From a marine gamma proteobacterium HTCC2080 (GTDB lineage Bacteria > Pseudomonadota > Gammaproteobacteria > Pseudomonadales > Halieaceae): a stretch of 64,000 nucleotides of DNA. The translations under genes and the position numbers were made by a program. Below the pieces are notes generated by a model that was given only the letters and a program-made list of their open reading frames with translations, was not told the origin of the DNA and searched no databases. Below, one piece after another: positions 1 through 9,655 of this stretch. Each line of letters opens with the position of its first letter. Within the stretch, counting starts at the first letter, position 1. The stretch is from NCBI GenBank assembly GCA_000169115.1, contig AAVV01000012.1, positions 62,001-126,000 on the forward strand, given 5' to 3'.

Positions 1-780
1 ACACCCTATCTGCAATCGCCTTATCTGGGGACCTATTACTATTTGGTAAACACAGAACGTCCACCGGTAGACAATGTAAAAGTACGACAAGCGCTGTCGA
101 TGGCAGTCGATAGAGAGAAACTGGTTCGCAGCGTGCTGCAGGAAACGGCCGTACCGGCCTATAGCATTACGCCTCCAGACACGCTTGGGTATTTCCCACC
201 TCAAGTATTCCGCTACGATCCCGATAAGGCCCGTGCCCTACTGGCAGAGGCCGGCTACCCCAACGGCGAGGGTTGGCCAGGACTTGAGATTATTTACAAC
301 ACGCAGGAAGCACATCGAAAAATAGCCGTTGCCATTCAGCAAATGTGGAAGTCGGAGCTTAATGTCGACATCACGCTGGCAAACCAAGAGTGGAAGGTTT
401 ATCTCAACTCGGTGTCCCAGCGCGATTTCCAAGTGGCCCGACGAGGCTGGATTGGCGACTACGTGGATGCCAACAACTTTTTAGATTTATTCATTACCGA
501 CGGCGGTAACAACAACACCGGATACAGCAACCCCATTTACGACGACCTGATTCTTCAGAGAGCACCCAGGGCCCAATCACGGGAAGAGCGCTATGCGCTG
601 TTCACCGAGGCAGAAACTATGCTCATGGAGGAGATGCCCATCATTCCGATTTACACCTACACCAGTAAACATCTCATCCATCCCAGCGTAGAAGGTATTT
701 ACCCCAACCTTATGGATTCACTAAATTTGAAGTACGTCAAACTGCACCCCGAGCAAACGCTCTCTGGGGAGGTGAAGTAA
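1..780 (+). CDS. ABC transporter substrate-binding protein, oligopeptide type (5'-truncated)
   Basis: C-terminal part of a periplasmic solute-binding protein of the SBP_bac_5 (OppA/DppA) family, which captures peptides or similar solutes for an ABC importer. The frame is open from base 1, so the start lies outside the window and about 259 residues are visible. The VRQALSMAVDRE segment and the tyrosine- and proline-rich C-terminal lobe are typical of the family. Its stop overlaps the start of the first permease by one base, so it belongs to the same operon. The substrate cannot be read from this fragment; peptides are the family default. Confidence 0.9.
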   Translation, partial: TPYLQSPYLGTYYYLVNTERPPVDNVKVRQALSMAVDREKLVRSVLQETAVPAYSITPPDTLGYFPPQVFRYDPDKARALLAEAGYPNGEGWPGLEIIYNTQEAHRKIAVAIQQMWKSELNVDITLANQEWKVYLNSVSQRDFQVARRGWIGDYVDANNFLDLFITDGGNNNTGYSNPIYDDLILQRAPRAQSREERYALFTEAETMLMEEMPIIPIYTYTSKHLIHPSVEGIYPNLMDSLNLKYVKLHPEQTLSGEVK

Positions 781-1718
781 TGTTGCGCTTCATAATCAGC
801 CGACTGCTGCAGGCCATACCGGTTATTTTTATCGTGATTACGGCCACCTTCTTTTTGGTTAGAGCTGCACCTGGCGGGCCTTTTGATGCTGAAAAAGTGG
901 TGCTTCCTGAGGTCAAGCGGGCGCTGGAAGCCCAATACAAATTAGACTTACCGTTATATGAACAATACTTTGCTTACCTCACGGATCTAGCTCAAGGTGA
1001 ATTGGGGCCGTCTTTTAAGTACCCGGGGCGCAGCGTTAATGAAATTTTGTTTTCAGGGCTTCCTGTAACCGCGGAGCTGGGCTTCTACGCCCTACTTATT
1101 GCCCTGATAATCGGTGTCACCGCAGGTGTTCTAGCTTCTCTCAAACCGAATACCCGGCAAGATTACATTCCCATGAGCTTGGCAATGATTGGCATTTGTA
1201 TGCCGTCTTTTCTGTTGGGCCCTTTGTTAGTACTCGTTTTCGGAATTTATCTCGAATGGCTTCCGATCTCAGGCTGGGGATCGATTCCAGGAGACAAAAT
1301 ACTACCCTCCATTACTCTTGGCGCAGCATATGCGGCTTATGTGGCACGGTTATCCCGAGCAGGCATGCTAGAAATTTTATCTCAGGATTACATTCGCACC
1401 GCCCGTGCTAAAGGCCTGCCCGAGTGGCAAGTGGTGAGCAAGCACGCTTTGCGCGGCGGCCTCATCCCTGTGATCGCCTTCCTTGGCCCTGCCTTCGCCG
1501 GGCTACTCGCCGGATCCTTTGTGGTAGAAACCATTTTTCAAATCCCAGGTTTAGGGCGATTCTACGTGCAAGCCGCCTTCAACCGTGACTACACCATGAT
1601 TTTGGGCACCACGGTGTTCCTCTCTACGCTCATCGTGCTGTTCAACCTCATCAGCGACGTTGCAGCAGCGTGGCTCAACCCACGACTGCGCAGTCAGCTG
1701 TCTGGAGGTGGGAAATGA
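780..1718 (+). CDS. Oligopeptide ABC transporter permease (OppB type)
   Basis: Inner-membrane permease of the OppB/DppB family, 312 residues, the family's usual length. It has an N-terminal membrane anchor (IISRLLQAIPVIF), a periplasmic segment, then the transmembrane core. The EAA coupling loop near residues 200-222 (DYIRTARAKGLPEWQV) docks onto the ATPase. It forms the pore with the next gene. The start overlaps the upstream stop (TAATG) and the end overlaps the next start, consistent with translational coupling. YejB proteins are longer, so OppB/DppB is the better comparison. Confidence 0.92.
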   Translation: MLRFIISRLLQAIPVIFIVITATFFLVRAAPGGPFDAEKVVLPEVKRALEAQYKLDLPLYEQYFAYLTDLAQGELGPSFKYPGRSVNEILFSGLPVTAELGFYALLIALIIGVTAGVLASLKPNTRQDYIPMSLAMIGICMPSFLLGPLLVLVFGIYLEWLPISGWGSIPGDKILPSITLGAAYAAYVARLSRAGMLEILSQDYIRTARAKGLPEWQVVSKHALRGGLIPVIAFLGPAFAGLLAGSFVVETIFQIPGLGRFYVQAAFNRDYTMILGTTVFLSTLIVLFNLISDVAAAWLNPRLRSQLSGGGK

Positions 1719-2614
1719 CAACACTCCAATCGAGCGAGTCTGCTGATCTGCTTGAAAACGCAGAAATGGGCGCCTCCCTTTGGCGCGACGCTTGGCAACG
1801 ACTGCGTAAAAACAAAATGGCGGTGGGTGGCGGTATTACCCTACTCCTGTTCATCGTAATAGCGCTGCTCACGCCATGGTTAGCGCCTTACAGCTATGAA
1901 GCACAGAATCTTGACCTTGGCGCATCACCCCCTTCAGCTGCGCATTGGTTGGGAACCGACGTTTTTGGTAGAGATGTGCTGACACAGGTGATGTACGGAG
2001 GCCGTGTATCACTCGCGGTAGGGTTCATTGCAACCGCTGTAGCGCTACTTATTGGGGTGACTTGGGGAGCCATTGCGGGTTACGTCGGCGGTCGAGTCGA
2101 TGCCGTAATGATGCGTATCGTCGACATTTTGTATGCCCTACCCTTCATGATCTTTATCGTGTTGTTAATGGTGGTCTTTGGTCGCAACGTGCTACTGCTA
2201 TTCTTAGCCATTGGTGCCGTTGAATGGTTAACAATGGCCCGCATCATGCGTTCACAGGTTCAATCGTTGCGACAACAAGAATTTGTCGAAGCCGCCATCT
2301 CACTAGGTCTTTCCCCGGCGGCAATTATCCGGCGGCATGTCATACCCAATGCCCTGGGGCCAATTATTGTCTACACCACGCTCACTATTCCTTCGGTGAT
2401 GCTTTTAGAAGCATTTTTGAGCTTCTTGGGGCTGGGAATCCAGCCACCCCAAACATCATGGGGCCTGCTCATTAGTTACGGAGCAGAGACCATGGAAGAG
2501 TATCCCTGGCTGCTTATTTTTCCAGGGCTAGCCTTAACCACCACGTTATTTTCCCTGAACTTTCTGGGTGACGGGCTACGTGATGCACTCGATGTCCGGG
2601 GGTCTAAAGACTGA
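1715..2614 (+). CDS. Oligopeptide ABC transporter permease (OppC type)
   Basis: Second permease subunit, OppC/DppC family, 299 residues from the chosen ATG. That ATG sits in an ATGA overlap with the previous stop and follows a strong Shine-Dalgarno sequence (GGAGGTGGGA) inside the upstream gene; an in-frame extension to 1670 has less support. The N-terminal OppC segment (SLWRDAWQRLRKNKMAV) precedes the first membrane helix, and the EAA loop reads QEFVEAAISLGLSPAAII. The protein pairs with the OppB-type subunit in the inner membrane. Its stop overlaps the ATPase start by one base. Confidence 0.92.
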   Translation: MTTLQSSESADLLENAEMGASLWRDAWQRLRKNKMAVGGGITLLLFIVIALLTPWLAPYSYEAQNLDLGASPPSAAHWLGTDVFGRDVLTQVMYGGRVSLAVGFIATAVALLIGVTWGAIAGYVGGRVDAVMMRIVDILYALPFMIFIVLLMVVFGRNVLLLFLAIGAVEWLTMARIMRSQVQSLRQQEFVEAAISLGLSPAAIIRRHVIPNALGPIIVYTTLTIPSVMLLEAFLSFLGLGIQPPQTSWGLLISYGAETMEEYPWLLIFPGLALTTTLFSLNFLGDGLRDALDVRGSKD

Positions 2615-4200
2615 TGAGCCTACTGAATGTAGAAAATTTAGAAGTCAGTTTTGTGACTCGAAACGGCACCTCAAAAGCCGTGAAAGGCGTGAGCTTCACG
2701 GTAGAGCCAAAGCAAATCACTGCGATTATTGGTGAATCCGGTTCTGGCAAGTCGGTGTCGTGTTACGCCCTGCTAGGTTTAATACCCTCGCCTCCTGGCC
2801 GTATCGACGGCGGTGTCGCCAGCTTTGAAGGTCAAAACTTGTTGGCACTATCAGAAGTAGAACTTAGAAAGATTCGGGGCAGTGACATTGCGATGATTTT
2901 TCAAGACCCAATGACCTGTTTAAACCCCTATCTCACCATTGGCGAACAGCTGATCGAACCCCTGCTTATACACCGCAATCTTTCCCGGGCAGATGCCAAA
3001 ACTCGCGCCATAGAGTTACTCAACGAAGTCGGTATACGTAGCCCCGACAGCACTTTCGATAGTTTCCCTCATGAGTTCTCTGGCGGCATGCGCCAACGCG
3101 TCATGATTGCCATGGCTTTGATCAATGAGCCCAAACTACTCATTGCTGATGAACCGACCACGGCTTTGGATGTCACCATTCAGGCACAAATTTTGCGACT
3201 CATTGCCGATCTCCAAAAGCATCGGGATATTGGGGTTTTATTCATATCCCATGACCTTGCTGTCGTTTCTGATATTGCCGATCAGATTGTGGTTATGGAG
3301 CAAGGCGAGGTTGTCGAAAGTGGTGCCCCTGACGCTATTTTTAACCATGCTCAGCACCCTTACACCCAAAAGCTTCTCGCGGCGATTCCGTCTGGAGAGC
3401 GTGACAGTGGCGAAGCCAAAGGCGACACGTTGATCAATGTCCGCAACCTTCGCACCTGGTTCCAAGCCAGTAGCGACTCAGAGCCCGTTAAAGCCGTCGA
3501 TGATGTGAGTTTTGATATTCATCGCGGAGAAATATTGGGCCTTGTGGGCGAATCTGGGAGCGGAAAATCAACATTGGGCCGTTCAATTATGCGACTCGCT
3601 CCTATAACCAGCGGTGAAGTGACTTTTGATGAAATGAATCTCACCGCTCTGGCAGGACGTCACCTAAAAAACTTTCGCTCCCGCATGCAGATGATCTTTC
3701 AAGACCCCTTTGCTTCATTGAATCCACGCATGACGGTTTACGATACGCTCGCGGAACCGCTGCTACTACACAACATTTGCCAGCGCGCCAATCTCGACCA
3801 GCACATCGCAAAGCTGATGGACGACGTGGGGCTGGCCAGAAATTTTATTCGCAAGTACCCCCATGAGTTCTCTGGCGGTCAGCGACAACGCATTGCTATT
3901 GGCCGAGCGCTCGCGACCCGTCCCGAGTTCATTGTTGCCGATGAGCCAGTCTCGGCTCTCGACGTCACAATACAAGCCCAAATTCTCGATTTGTTAATGG
4001 CATTGGGTCGCGAGCACAACCTAACCATGCTTTTTGTGTCCCATGATATGGCGGTAATTCGGCACATCGCCGACAGGGTATTGGTTATGTATCAAGGTAA
4101 AGTTGTCGAGGCAGGTCCAGTAACGCAGGTCTTTAACCAGCCTCAAGCGCCCTACACCCAATCTTTGCTGGCGAGTATCCCAGGGGCAGCGATGCTGTAA
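2614..4200 (+). CDS. Fused duplicated ABC ATPase (OppD-OppF / YejF type)
   Basis: A single 528-residue protein carrying two complete ATPase domains, which drive the importer from the cytoplasmic face. Each half has a Walker A (GESGSGKS), a signature (FSGGMRQR in the first, FSGGQRQR in the second) and a Walker B ([12 protein letters not shown] and [12 protein letters not shown]). In classical Opp systems these are the separate OppD and OppF proteins; the fused form is known from YejF and GsiA. Oligopeptide-transporter C-terminal tails follow each half ([16 protein letters not shown]). It is the last gene of the four-gene operon. No clear terminator follows. Confidence 0.93.
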   Translation: MSLLNVENLEVSFVTRNGTSKAVKGVSFTVEPKQITAIIGESGSGKSVSCYALLGLIPSPPGRIDGGVASFEGQNLLALSEVELRKIRGSDIAMIFQDPMTCLNPYLTIGEQLIEPLLIHRNLSRADAKTRAIELLNEVGIRSPDSTFDSFPHEFSGGMRQRVMIAMALINEPKLLIADEPTTALDVTIQAQILRLIADLQKHRDIGVLFISHDLAVVSDIADQIVVMEQGEVVESGAPDAIFNHAQHPYTQKLLAAIPSGERDSGEAKGDTLINVRNLRTWFQASSDSEPVKAVDDVSFDIHRGEILGLVGESGSGKSTLGRSIMRLAPITSGEVTFDEMNLTALAGRHLKNFRSRMQMIFQDPFASLNPRMTVYDTLAEPLLLHNICQRANLDQHIAKLMDDVGLARNFIRKYPHEFSGGQRQRIAIGRALATRPEFIVADEPVSALDVTIQAQILDLLMALGREHNLTMLFVSHDMAVIRHIADRVLVMYQGKVVEAGPVTQVFNQPQAPYTQSLLASIPGAAML

Positions 4201-4459
4201 ATACTAAAGGCAGCACTATGGCTTAGCGCCCGATGAACTTGCACAAGGTAGTGTTGCAGTTGGCGGGTGTGTGAACGTCGCTGCTCCTCAGAAAATTCCT
4301 ATGTGCTCTGTATATGCCTAAAACTGAGGTTAAATGTGCTGCCACAATGGTGCAGGATTAGCTTGCCTTGAATTCAGTAAGGAGCGGGCCCGCCAGGGTT
4401 AGACGGATTCAATAAGGGATTTCCTGTGGCAAATGGAAAACATTAGGCTAGCGCCCCAA

Positions 4460-5233
4460 CTACAGCGTAAAGCCACCATCGAGTGTCAGCAATTGTCCCG
4501 TGACGTATTTAGACCCAGTTACAAAAGACACAATCGTATTGGCGACGTCATCGGGGGTCACCACGTGGCCCAGTGGCGTTTGGTCAGTAAAGTGAGCTTT
4601 TAAATCGCCGTACTGACCTTCATCACCCCCGCCCCAAGTATTAAACGCCCAGTCACCGTCTATTAAACCGGGCAAAACAGCATTAACTCGAATACCGTCG
4701 CTCCCCAGGGTTTTGGCCAAGGTTTTCGTAAGGCTGTTCATACCTGCTTTGGAGGCACAGTACGCAATAGAACTACCATTAGCCGTCACGCTGGCAATAC
4801 TAGACGTCATTACCACCACGCCAGAGCCTGCTTCCCGCAAATAAGGTACGGCCTCACGGCACATGAAAAACGCACCCATGAGGTTGACGCCTAAGGTTTG
4901 ATGCCAAATGTCTTCAGTGAGCCCTTCTAGGTCATGATGCGGTACAAACGTAGTCGTGCCTGCGTTATTAATGAGGATATCGAGTCGCCCAAATCTCTCG
5001 ATGGTTTTCTCCACAATGCGCCGACAATCTTTTTCCTGGCTTACATCACCCTGTACGGCAATGGCTTGCGCACCAAGATCGGTAATATTTTTTACAACAG
5101 CCTGGGCGCCGCTTAGCGAAGAATTGTAATTAACCACAACATTAATACCCAATTGCGCAAGCTTTAGGGCAGTTGCGGCACCCACGCCAGAGCTAGCGCC
5201 CGTGATTAACGCTGTTTGACCTAAATGGGACAT
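4460..5233 (-). CDS. Short-chain dehydrogenase/reductase (FabG-like SDR)
   Basis: Classical cytoplasmic SDR oxidoreductase, 257 residues, using NAD(H) or NADP(H). Visible motifs are the nucleotide-binding TGASSGVG at 11-18, NNAG at 89-92, the active-site serine near 144, and YCASK with Tyr158 and Lys162. The end (LTLDGGFTL) is the usual SDR C-terminus. A Shine-Dalgarno sequence (AAGGAGG) precedes the ATG. It stands alone between the ABC operon and the histidine kinase, so the context gives no substrate. FabG-like describes the fold only; a role in fatty acid synthesis is not implied. Confidence 0.88.
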   Translation of the reverse strand: MSHLGQTALITGASSGVGAATALKLAQLGINVVVNYNSSLSGAQAVVKNITDLGAQAIAVQGDVSQEKDCRRIVEKTIERFGRLDILINNAGTTTFVPHHDLEGLTEDIWHQTLGVNLMGAFFMCREAVPYLREAGSGVVVMTSSIASVTANGSSIAYCASKAGMNSLTKTLAKTLGSDGIRVNAVLPGLIDGDWAFNTWGGGDEGQYGDLKAHFTDQTPLGHVVTPDDVANTIVSFVTGSKYVTGQLLTLDGGFTL

Positions 5234-5551
5234 GGCGATCGCCCTCCTTCACGAAAACATTCCCCGTAACTGTAAACCAAAATTTAAGGTAGCACCGTTT
5301 CCATTTCGCGCTAGCAAGCGCTCGGAAAGCGAACAGTAGCCGCATAACAAACCCCGCTCATCGACACCCCAAAAATTCGATATTCATTGTCTGGGGCACT
5401 GGCCTTTAGAAACAGGCAAGTGACCAACCCCAAATGGCCGATATAAACTTCAGAAAATGCCATTTTTTCCATTGCTGAGGATAGACCCCAGTATTAGAGT
5501 TGGCACCCGGACATTAAGCAGCAACAGCCAGTTCGTACAAGCAACACAAGG
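5234..5551. other. Intergenic region between divergent SDR and histidine kinase genes
   Basis: This 318-base stretch must hold the divergent promoters of the two flanking genes. I see only a short GCGCT-AGCA-AGCGC hairpin near 5310-5325 and no convincing operator, RNA gene or open frame. Confidence 0.5.
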
Positions 5552-7945
5552 ATGTGTTGGGTAAAACTCATGGCAACAAACGAAAAAGACCACTTTTTAA
5601 CCTCACTCGCTACTAGAGCCTACTGGCTCATTTTTAGTGCCCACTTCATTGTGTTCGTTATTATGATGGTGCGCTCCGCCACAGACACGATCTATGAAAT
5701 TCCCTTTGTTACATGGGCTGTTTGGAGCGTTATTATTCTCGGAACGCCCGCGTTCTATTTCACAGCTTTTGGTCAATCCTATAAATTCAGAGCACTGCTA
5801 ACACAGGCCTTACTATTAGTCAGTCTTGCCTTTGGGCTGGCAAATCAAGGCTTAGGCGCAGTCACGACGTTTAACGTGCCGCTCATGGCTCTGCTGGGCA
5901 CCATTTTCTTCTCTCGAAAAGCGGCTTTAATTCAGTTAGGCGTAGCCGTACTCGTTTTGCTCAGCTTTCTTTACATGAAGCTCACCGTTCAGCTTTCGGA
6001 TGTAGCCAATGCAGACTGGGTTTTAAACTCGAACTATCGTTGGATTCTACGAACCGCCTACATCGCGCTTTTTAGCGGTGTCATTGTTTATTTTTTACAG
6101 CAGTACGTTAACTACACGTTTAGGTCTGTTGATGATCTGGAGCTACTCAAAGAAGCCGTAGATCAAGCCCCTGACGCTTTTGTCGTGTGGGACCAAAATG
6201 ACCGCCTTTTTATGAGCAACCGACGCTACCAAAATCTTGATTTAAGACTTGAGCCTACGCTTCGTAAAGGGGTCAGCTTTGAGCAGACGCTTCGAAAGGG
6301 TATTCAAGTCGGTATGTACCCCGAGGCTATCGGTCAGGAAGACCTATGGGTTGAGCAGCGCCTGCGCGCGCACCGCCAACAGGAATCCAGCAAACTCGTA
6401 AGACTAGATGACGGCCGCTGGATGAATGTGGTGGAGTCCCGTACATCATCTGGTTACCTAGCCGGTTTTCGCACCAATGTTACGGCGCTTATAAACTCAC
6501 AGAATCTTTTGCAGGCAACCTTAGATTCGGTGTCTGAAGCGGTCGTTACGATTTCGCGTAATGGAGAAGTTATAAACATTAATGCCGCTTCACAACAACT
6601 GTTTGGATATTCACTATCTGAGCTTAAAGGTCGAAAGGTCAGCGCGATTGCACCAGACCCAAGTCTACTCGGTTTGGGTCGCAATCTTATTAATGCCTCT
6701 GAAGACGCTGAAGTCGGCAGATTCACGAGAAAATTACAAACAACGCTAGCCCGCAAAGATGGGACTAATTTTATCGCCGCAATTGAAGTTCGCGACGTTG
6801 AAATCAATGGGCAGCAAGTATTTATCAGCTTCATTCAAGACCAAACTGGAATACAAAAATTTGAACGTACCGTGCAGGCCTTGGGTTCTGCAGTAGAACA
6901 ATTGGCTGTTGGAATCGTTCTACTGAACAACGAATCTCAAGTAACTTACAACAATGCTTATTTTCTAAAATTACTGAACCTTTCCTCAAATGTTTCGCTC
7001 GAAGGGCAGGCAGCCAGCAATTTGTTCCATCAAATAGGCTCGCATATTAAACAGATAGACTCCGGTAGTGTTGAGTCAAATGAGACGCAGCTGCTGAATT
7101 TTTACGAAAACCCAGCGTCACCAATTTCTCTCCGTACAAGAGCGGATCATCTATTGAGTCTTCGAATTCAGGCACTCGAAGGGGGGAACACCATTCTAAC
7201 CCTGACAGACAATACTGAAGAGCGCGAACGGCACCTTCAGCTGGAACAAACCAACAAGCTAGCGACGCTTGGCGAAATGGCAGCAGGCATTGCCCATGAA
7301 CTAAACCAACCTTTAAACGCCATAAAACTTACCGCCAAGAATCTCGAGCGGCAATACCAGCACGATAAGGCAAAAGCCGAAAAACATATGCTGCCAAAGT
7401 TAGAACAAATTATCGCTCAGGTTGACCGCGCCACCATCATTACCGATCACATGCGTAAATCAGCCCGCCTCGCCAACGAGGAACAAGCCACCGCTGATAT
7501 CAACACGGTGATTAATGAGGCTTACCTATTAGTCGAACCTAGCATGAGACTCGAGAGCATTGAATTTCGAACAGAAATCGATGCGGCCTTACCCTCCTGT
7601 AAACTTCATCCTGTCCGGCTAGAACAAGTACTGTTGAACCTTATTACCAATGCTCGTGATGCCTTTAGAGAACGCGCCGAAGAAAATCGGTTCAACTGGA
7701 TATTGATTACCGCTCGCCAAAAAAAGAAAAGCACCATTGAGCTGACATTCGAAGATTCCGCCGGCGGCATTCCTGAAGGCACTATGAATCGAATTTTCGA
7801 TCCTTTTTACACCACAAAAGAAGTTGGCAAGGGTACGGGGTTAGGGTTATCCATCTCTCACTCGATTATTACCGACTCGGGTGGGGAACTATCAGTCAGA
7901 AATACAAAGTGCGGTGCAAAATTCACCCTACTGCTTCCCGTTTAA
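5552..7945 (+). CDS. Membrane PAS-domain sensor histidine kinase (orphan)
   Basis: Inner-membrane signalling kinase of 797 residues. The first about 190 residues hold roughly six hydrophobic helices. Three PAS-like modules follow, near 195-305, 318-435 and 440-555; the second has the classic LDSVSEAVVTISRNGEVI opening. The dimerisation domain has the H-box GIAHELNQPLNAIK with phosphoacceptor His582. The ATPase domain shows the N box (NLITNARDAF) and G boxes (DSAGGIPEG, GTGLGLSI). No receiver domain or response-regulator gene is adjacent, so partner and signal are unknown. An internal ATG at 5570 (residue 7) is an equally plausible start. The 3' end overlaps phoD on the other strand by 18 bases. 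Confidence 0.92.
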   Translation: MCWVKLMATNEKDHFLTSLATRAYWLIFSAHFIVFVIMMVRSATDTIYEIPFVTWAVWSVIILGTPAFYFTAFGQSYKFRALLTQALLLVSLAFGLANQGLGAVTTFNVPLMALLGTIFFSRKAALIQLGVAVLVLLSFLYMKLTVQLSDVANADWVLNSNYRWILRTAYIALFSGVIVYFLQQYVNYTFRSVDDLELLKEAVDQAPDAFVVWDQNDRLFMSNRRYQNLDLRLEPTLRKGVSFEQTLRKGIQVGMYPEAIGQEDLWVEQRLRAHRQQESSKLVRLDDGRWMNVVESRTSSGYLAGFRTNVTALINSQNLLQATLDSVSEAVVTISRNGEVININAASQQLFGYSLSELKGRKVSAIAPDPSLLGLGRNLINASEDAEVGRFTRKLQTTLARKDGTNFIAAIEVRDVEINGQQVFISFIQDQTGIQKFERTVQALGSAVEQLAVGIVLLNNESQVTYNNAYFLKLLNLSSNVSLEGQAASNLFHQIGSHIKQIDSGSVESNETQLLNFYENPASPISLRTRADHLLSLRIQALEGGNTILTLTDNTEERERHLQLEQTNKLATLGEMAAGIAHELNQPLNAIKLTAKNLERQYQHDKAKAEKHMLPKLEQIIAQVDRATIITDHMRKSARLANEEQATADINTVINEAYLLVEPSMRLESIEFRTEIDAALPSCKLHPVRLEQVLLNLITNARDAFRERAEENRFNWILITARQKKKSTIELTFEDSAGGIPEGTMNRIFDPFYTTKEVGKGTGLGLSISHSIITDSGGELSVRNTKCGAKFTLLLPV

Positions 7946-9598
7946 AGCACCACTAAATTGCCGGGCTCCGACTTTAGCGATCAAACTCGGAGTTTCCTCT
8001 ACCGTATAGTCACGGTCTAAAATTGAACTCACAAAACGCCATTGACTCACTGTTGCATCAGGCGTCAACGTCACCTTTGACCAACCCCGACGATAGGTAT
8101 CCAGAGCGAGGAGTTCAGAGCTGCTGCCTCTTAATAGCTTCGCCATCTGCTCCGGTGGCAGTGGAAAATAGCTCTCCAATCCTGGGCTGGTGATGCCTGG
8201 GCACCCAACCTCAACCCCAACGGAAAGACCTGCTTCGGTTTGCAGATTAAAAGCCCAGCCGTTGTGGGTGTCTCCCGCCACGACCACTGGGTTATTGGCC
8301 AACTCCAGTAATAACTGGTACACCCGCTCTCGATCTGCGGGATAGCCATCCCATGCATCAAGATTCATTGGCAAACCAAAGGCACCGAGCTGCAATGTGC
8401 CTAACACATAGCTACGCACTTCCTCTGGCAATGTCAGCATTGCCAGCTGCTCCTGAGTCATTTGAGGAATGTTTAGCTTCCCCATTAAGACCTGTTGTCC
8501 CAAAAATTGCCAGGGTGCCCCCCGATCTTTACTCGCCGCTAATTGGTTGGCGAGCCAGTTGAGCTGGTCTTCACCCAACAGAGTACGCTTGGGGTCACGA
8601 AGTAAGGTGTCCTTGAACACTTGGGGCGCGCGCTTGGCATCAATAAGATCACGTCTATAGTCAAGTTGCTCGTCACGACCCACAAGCCGCGTATCCAACA
8701 TAATAAGGTCTGCTAAATCGCCCACCCGGAAAGACCGATAAATCGGACCTTGGTCAGTTTGCGCGGGTGTTCGAATAGGCATCCATTCATGGTATGCCTT
8801 TCGAGCCATTTGAATACGGGTAGCAAAATCCCCTTCGCCATCATTGTGATTTTGTGCTCCCTCTTGCCACGTATTGTTTGCTAATTCATGGTCGTCCCAA
8901 ACACAAATCCAAGGGTGTGCAGCGTGAGCAGCCTGTAGGTCCGTATCTGTGCGATACAAGCCATAGCGTTGGCGATAGTCCTCCAAGGCCAGTATTTCAT
9001 GCTCAGGCACCACGGATCTTCCCAATGAGTCGACCACATAAGGGTTGGCATAGACTCCCTGCGCATATTCGTAGATGTAATCGCCAAGGTGCATTACAAC
9101 ATCAACATCGGCGGTGGCAATATCCCTGTAGGCATTGAAATAACCTTGAGGATAGTTGGAGCACGAACATACCGCCACAGTGAACGCCTCTACGGCGCCC
9201 TCAGGCAAGGTTTGTGTGCGGCCGATCGGTGAGTTCACCCCGTCAAAAATAAATCGAAACCAGTATCGAGTGCCCGGCTTTAATCCGGTAGCGTCAACTT
9301 TAACCGTGTAGTCTTTTGTGGGCCCAGTTGTCGCTTCACCGCTCGCCACGATGCGCTTAAACTGCAGGTCTTCTGCGACCTGCCATCTACCCGTCAGCGC
9401 TTTCAAAATGCCATCACCCGGCAGCACTCGAGTCCATAGAATCACCCTATCACCCAAAGGGTCTCCACTAGCGATGCCGTGGGTGAAGTGAGCAGGTGCC
9501 GCAGCGGCGACCTCAAACCCACGAAGCGAGGCCAAGCCAAGGGTCAGACCCATTCCCTGAATCACTCGTCTACGATTAATGTTTGAAGTCTCCATCAT
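7928..9598 (-). CDS. phoD: PhoD-family alkaline phosphatase / phosphodiesterase, Tat-exported
   Basis: Secreted metallophosphoesterase of the PhoD family, 556 residues from the chosen ATG, expected to release phosphate from organic esters in the periplasm or outside the cell. A twin-arginine signal (NRRRVIQGMGLTLG) lies at the N-terminus, as in other PhoD enzymes. An N-terminal PhoD domain (THGIASGDPLGDRVILWTRV) precedes the catalytic part with VMHLGDYIYEYAQG, WDDHELANN and VVAGDTHNGWAFN, which carry metal ligands. The start at 9598 has a GAGGA ribosome site and places the Tat motif close to the N-terminus; a longer in-frame start at 9646 is less likely. The upstream outer-membrane protein gene is 57 bases away. 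Confidence 0.93.
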   Translation of the reverse strand: MMETSNINRRRVIQGMGLTLGLASLRGFEVAAAAPAHFTHGIASGDPLGDRVILWTRVLPGDGILKALTGRWQVAEDLQFKRIVASGEATTGPTKDYTVKVDATGLKPGTRYWFRFIFDGVNSPIGRTQTLPEGAVEAFTVAVCSCSNYPQGYFNAYRDIATADVDVVMHLGDYIYEYAQGVYANPYVVDSLGRSVVPEHEILALEDYRQRYGLYRTDTDLQAAHAAHPWICVWDDHELANNTWQEGAQNHNDGEGDFATRIQMARKAYHEWMPIRTPAQTDQGPIYRSFRVGDLADLIMLDTRLVGRDEQLDYRRDLIDAKRAPQVFKDTLLRDPKRTLLGEDQLNWLANQLAASKDRGAPWQFLGQQVLMGKLNIPQMTQEQLAMLTLPEEVRSYVLGTLQLGAFGLPMNLDAWDGYPADRERVYQLLLELANNPVVVAGDTHNGWAFNLQTEAGLSVGVEVGCPGITSPGLESYFPLPPEQMAKLLRGSSSELLALDTYRRGWSKVTLTPDATVSQWRFVSSILDRDYTVEETPSLIAKVGARQFSGALNGKQ

Positions 9599-9655
9599 GT
9601 TTTTGATCCTCAGATACCTGTAGAAAAACCGCGCAGTAAATTTCAAACTAGGCGG

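Noticed and set aside
5234-5241. GCGATCGC octamer resembling the cyanobacterial HIP1 repeat
   Set aside because: It is isolated and the gene content is gammaproteobacterial.
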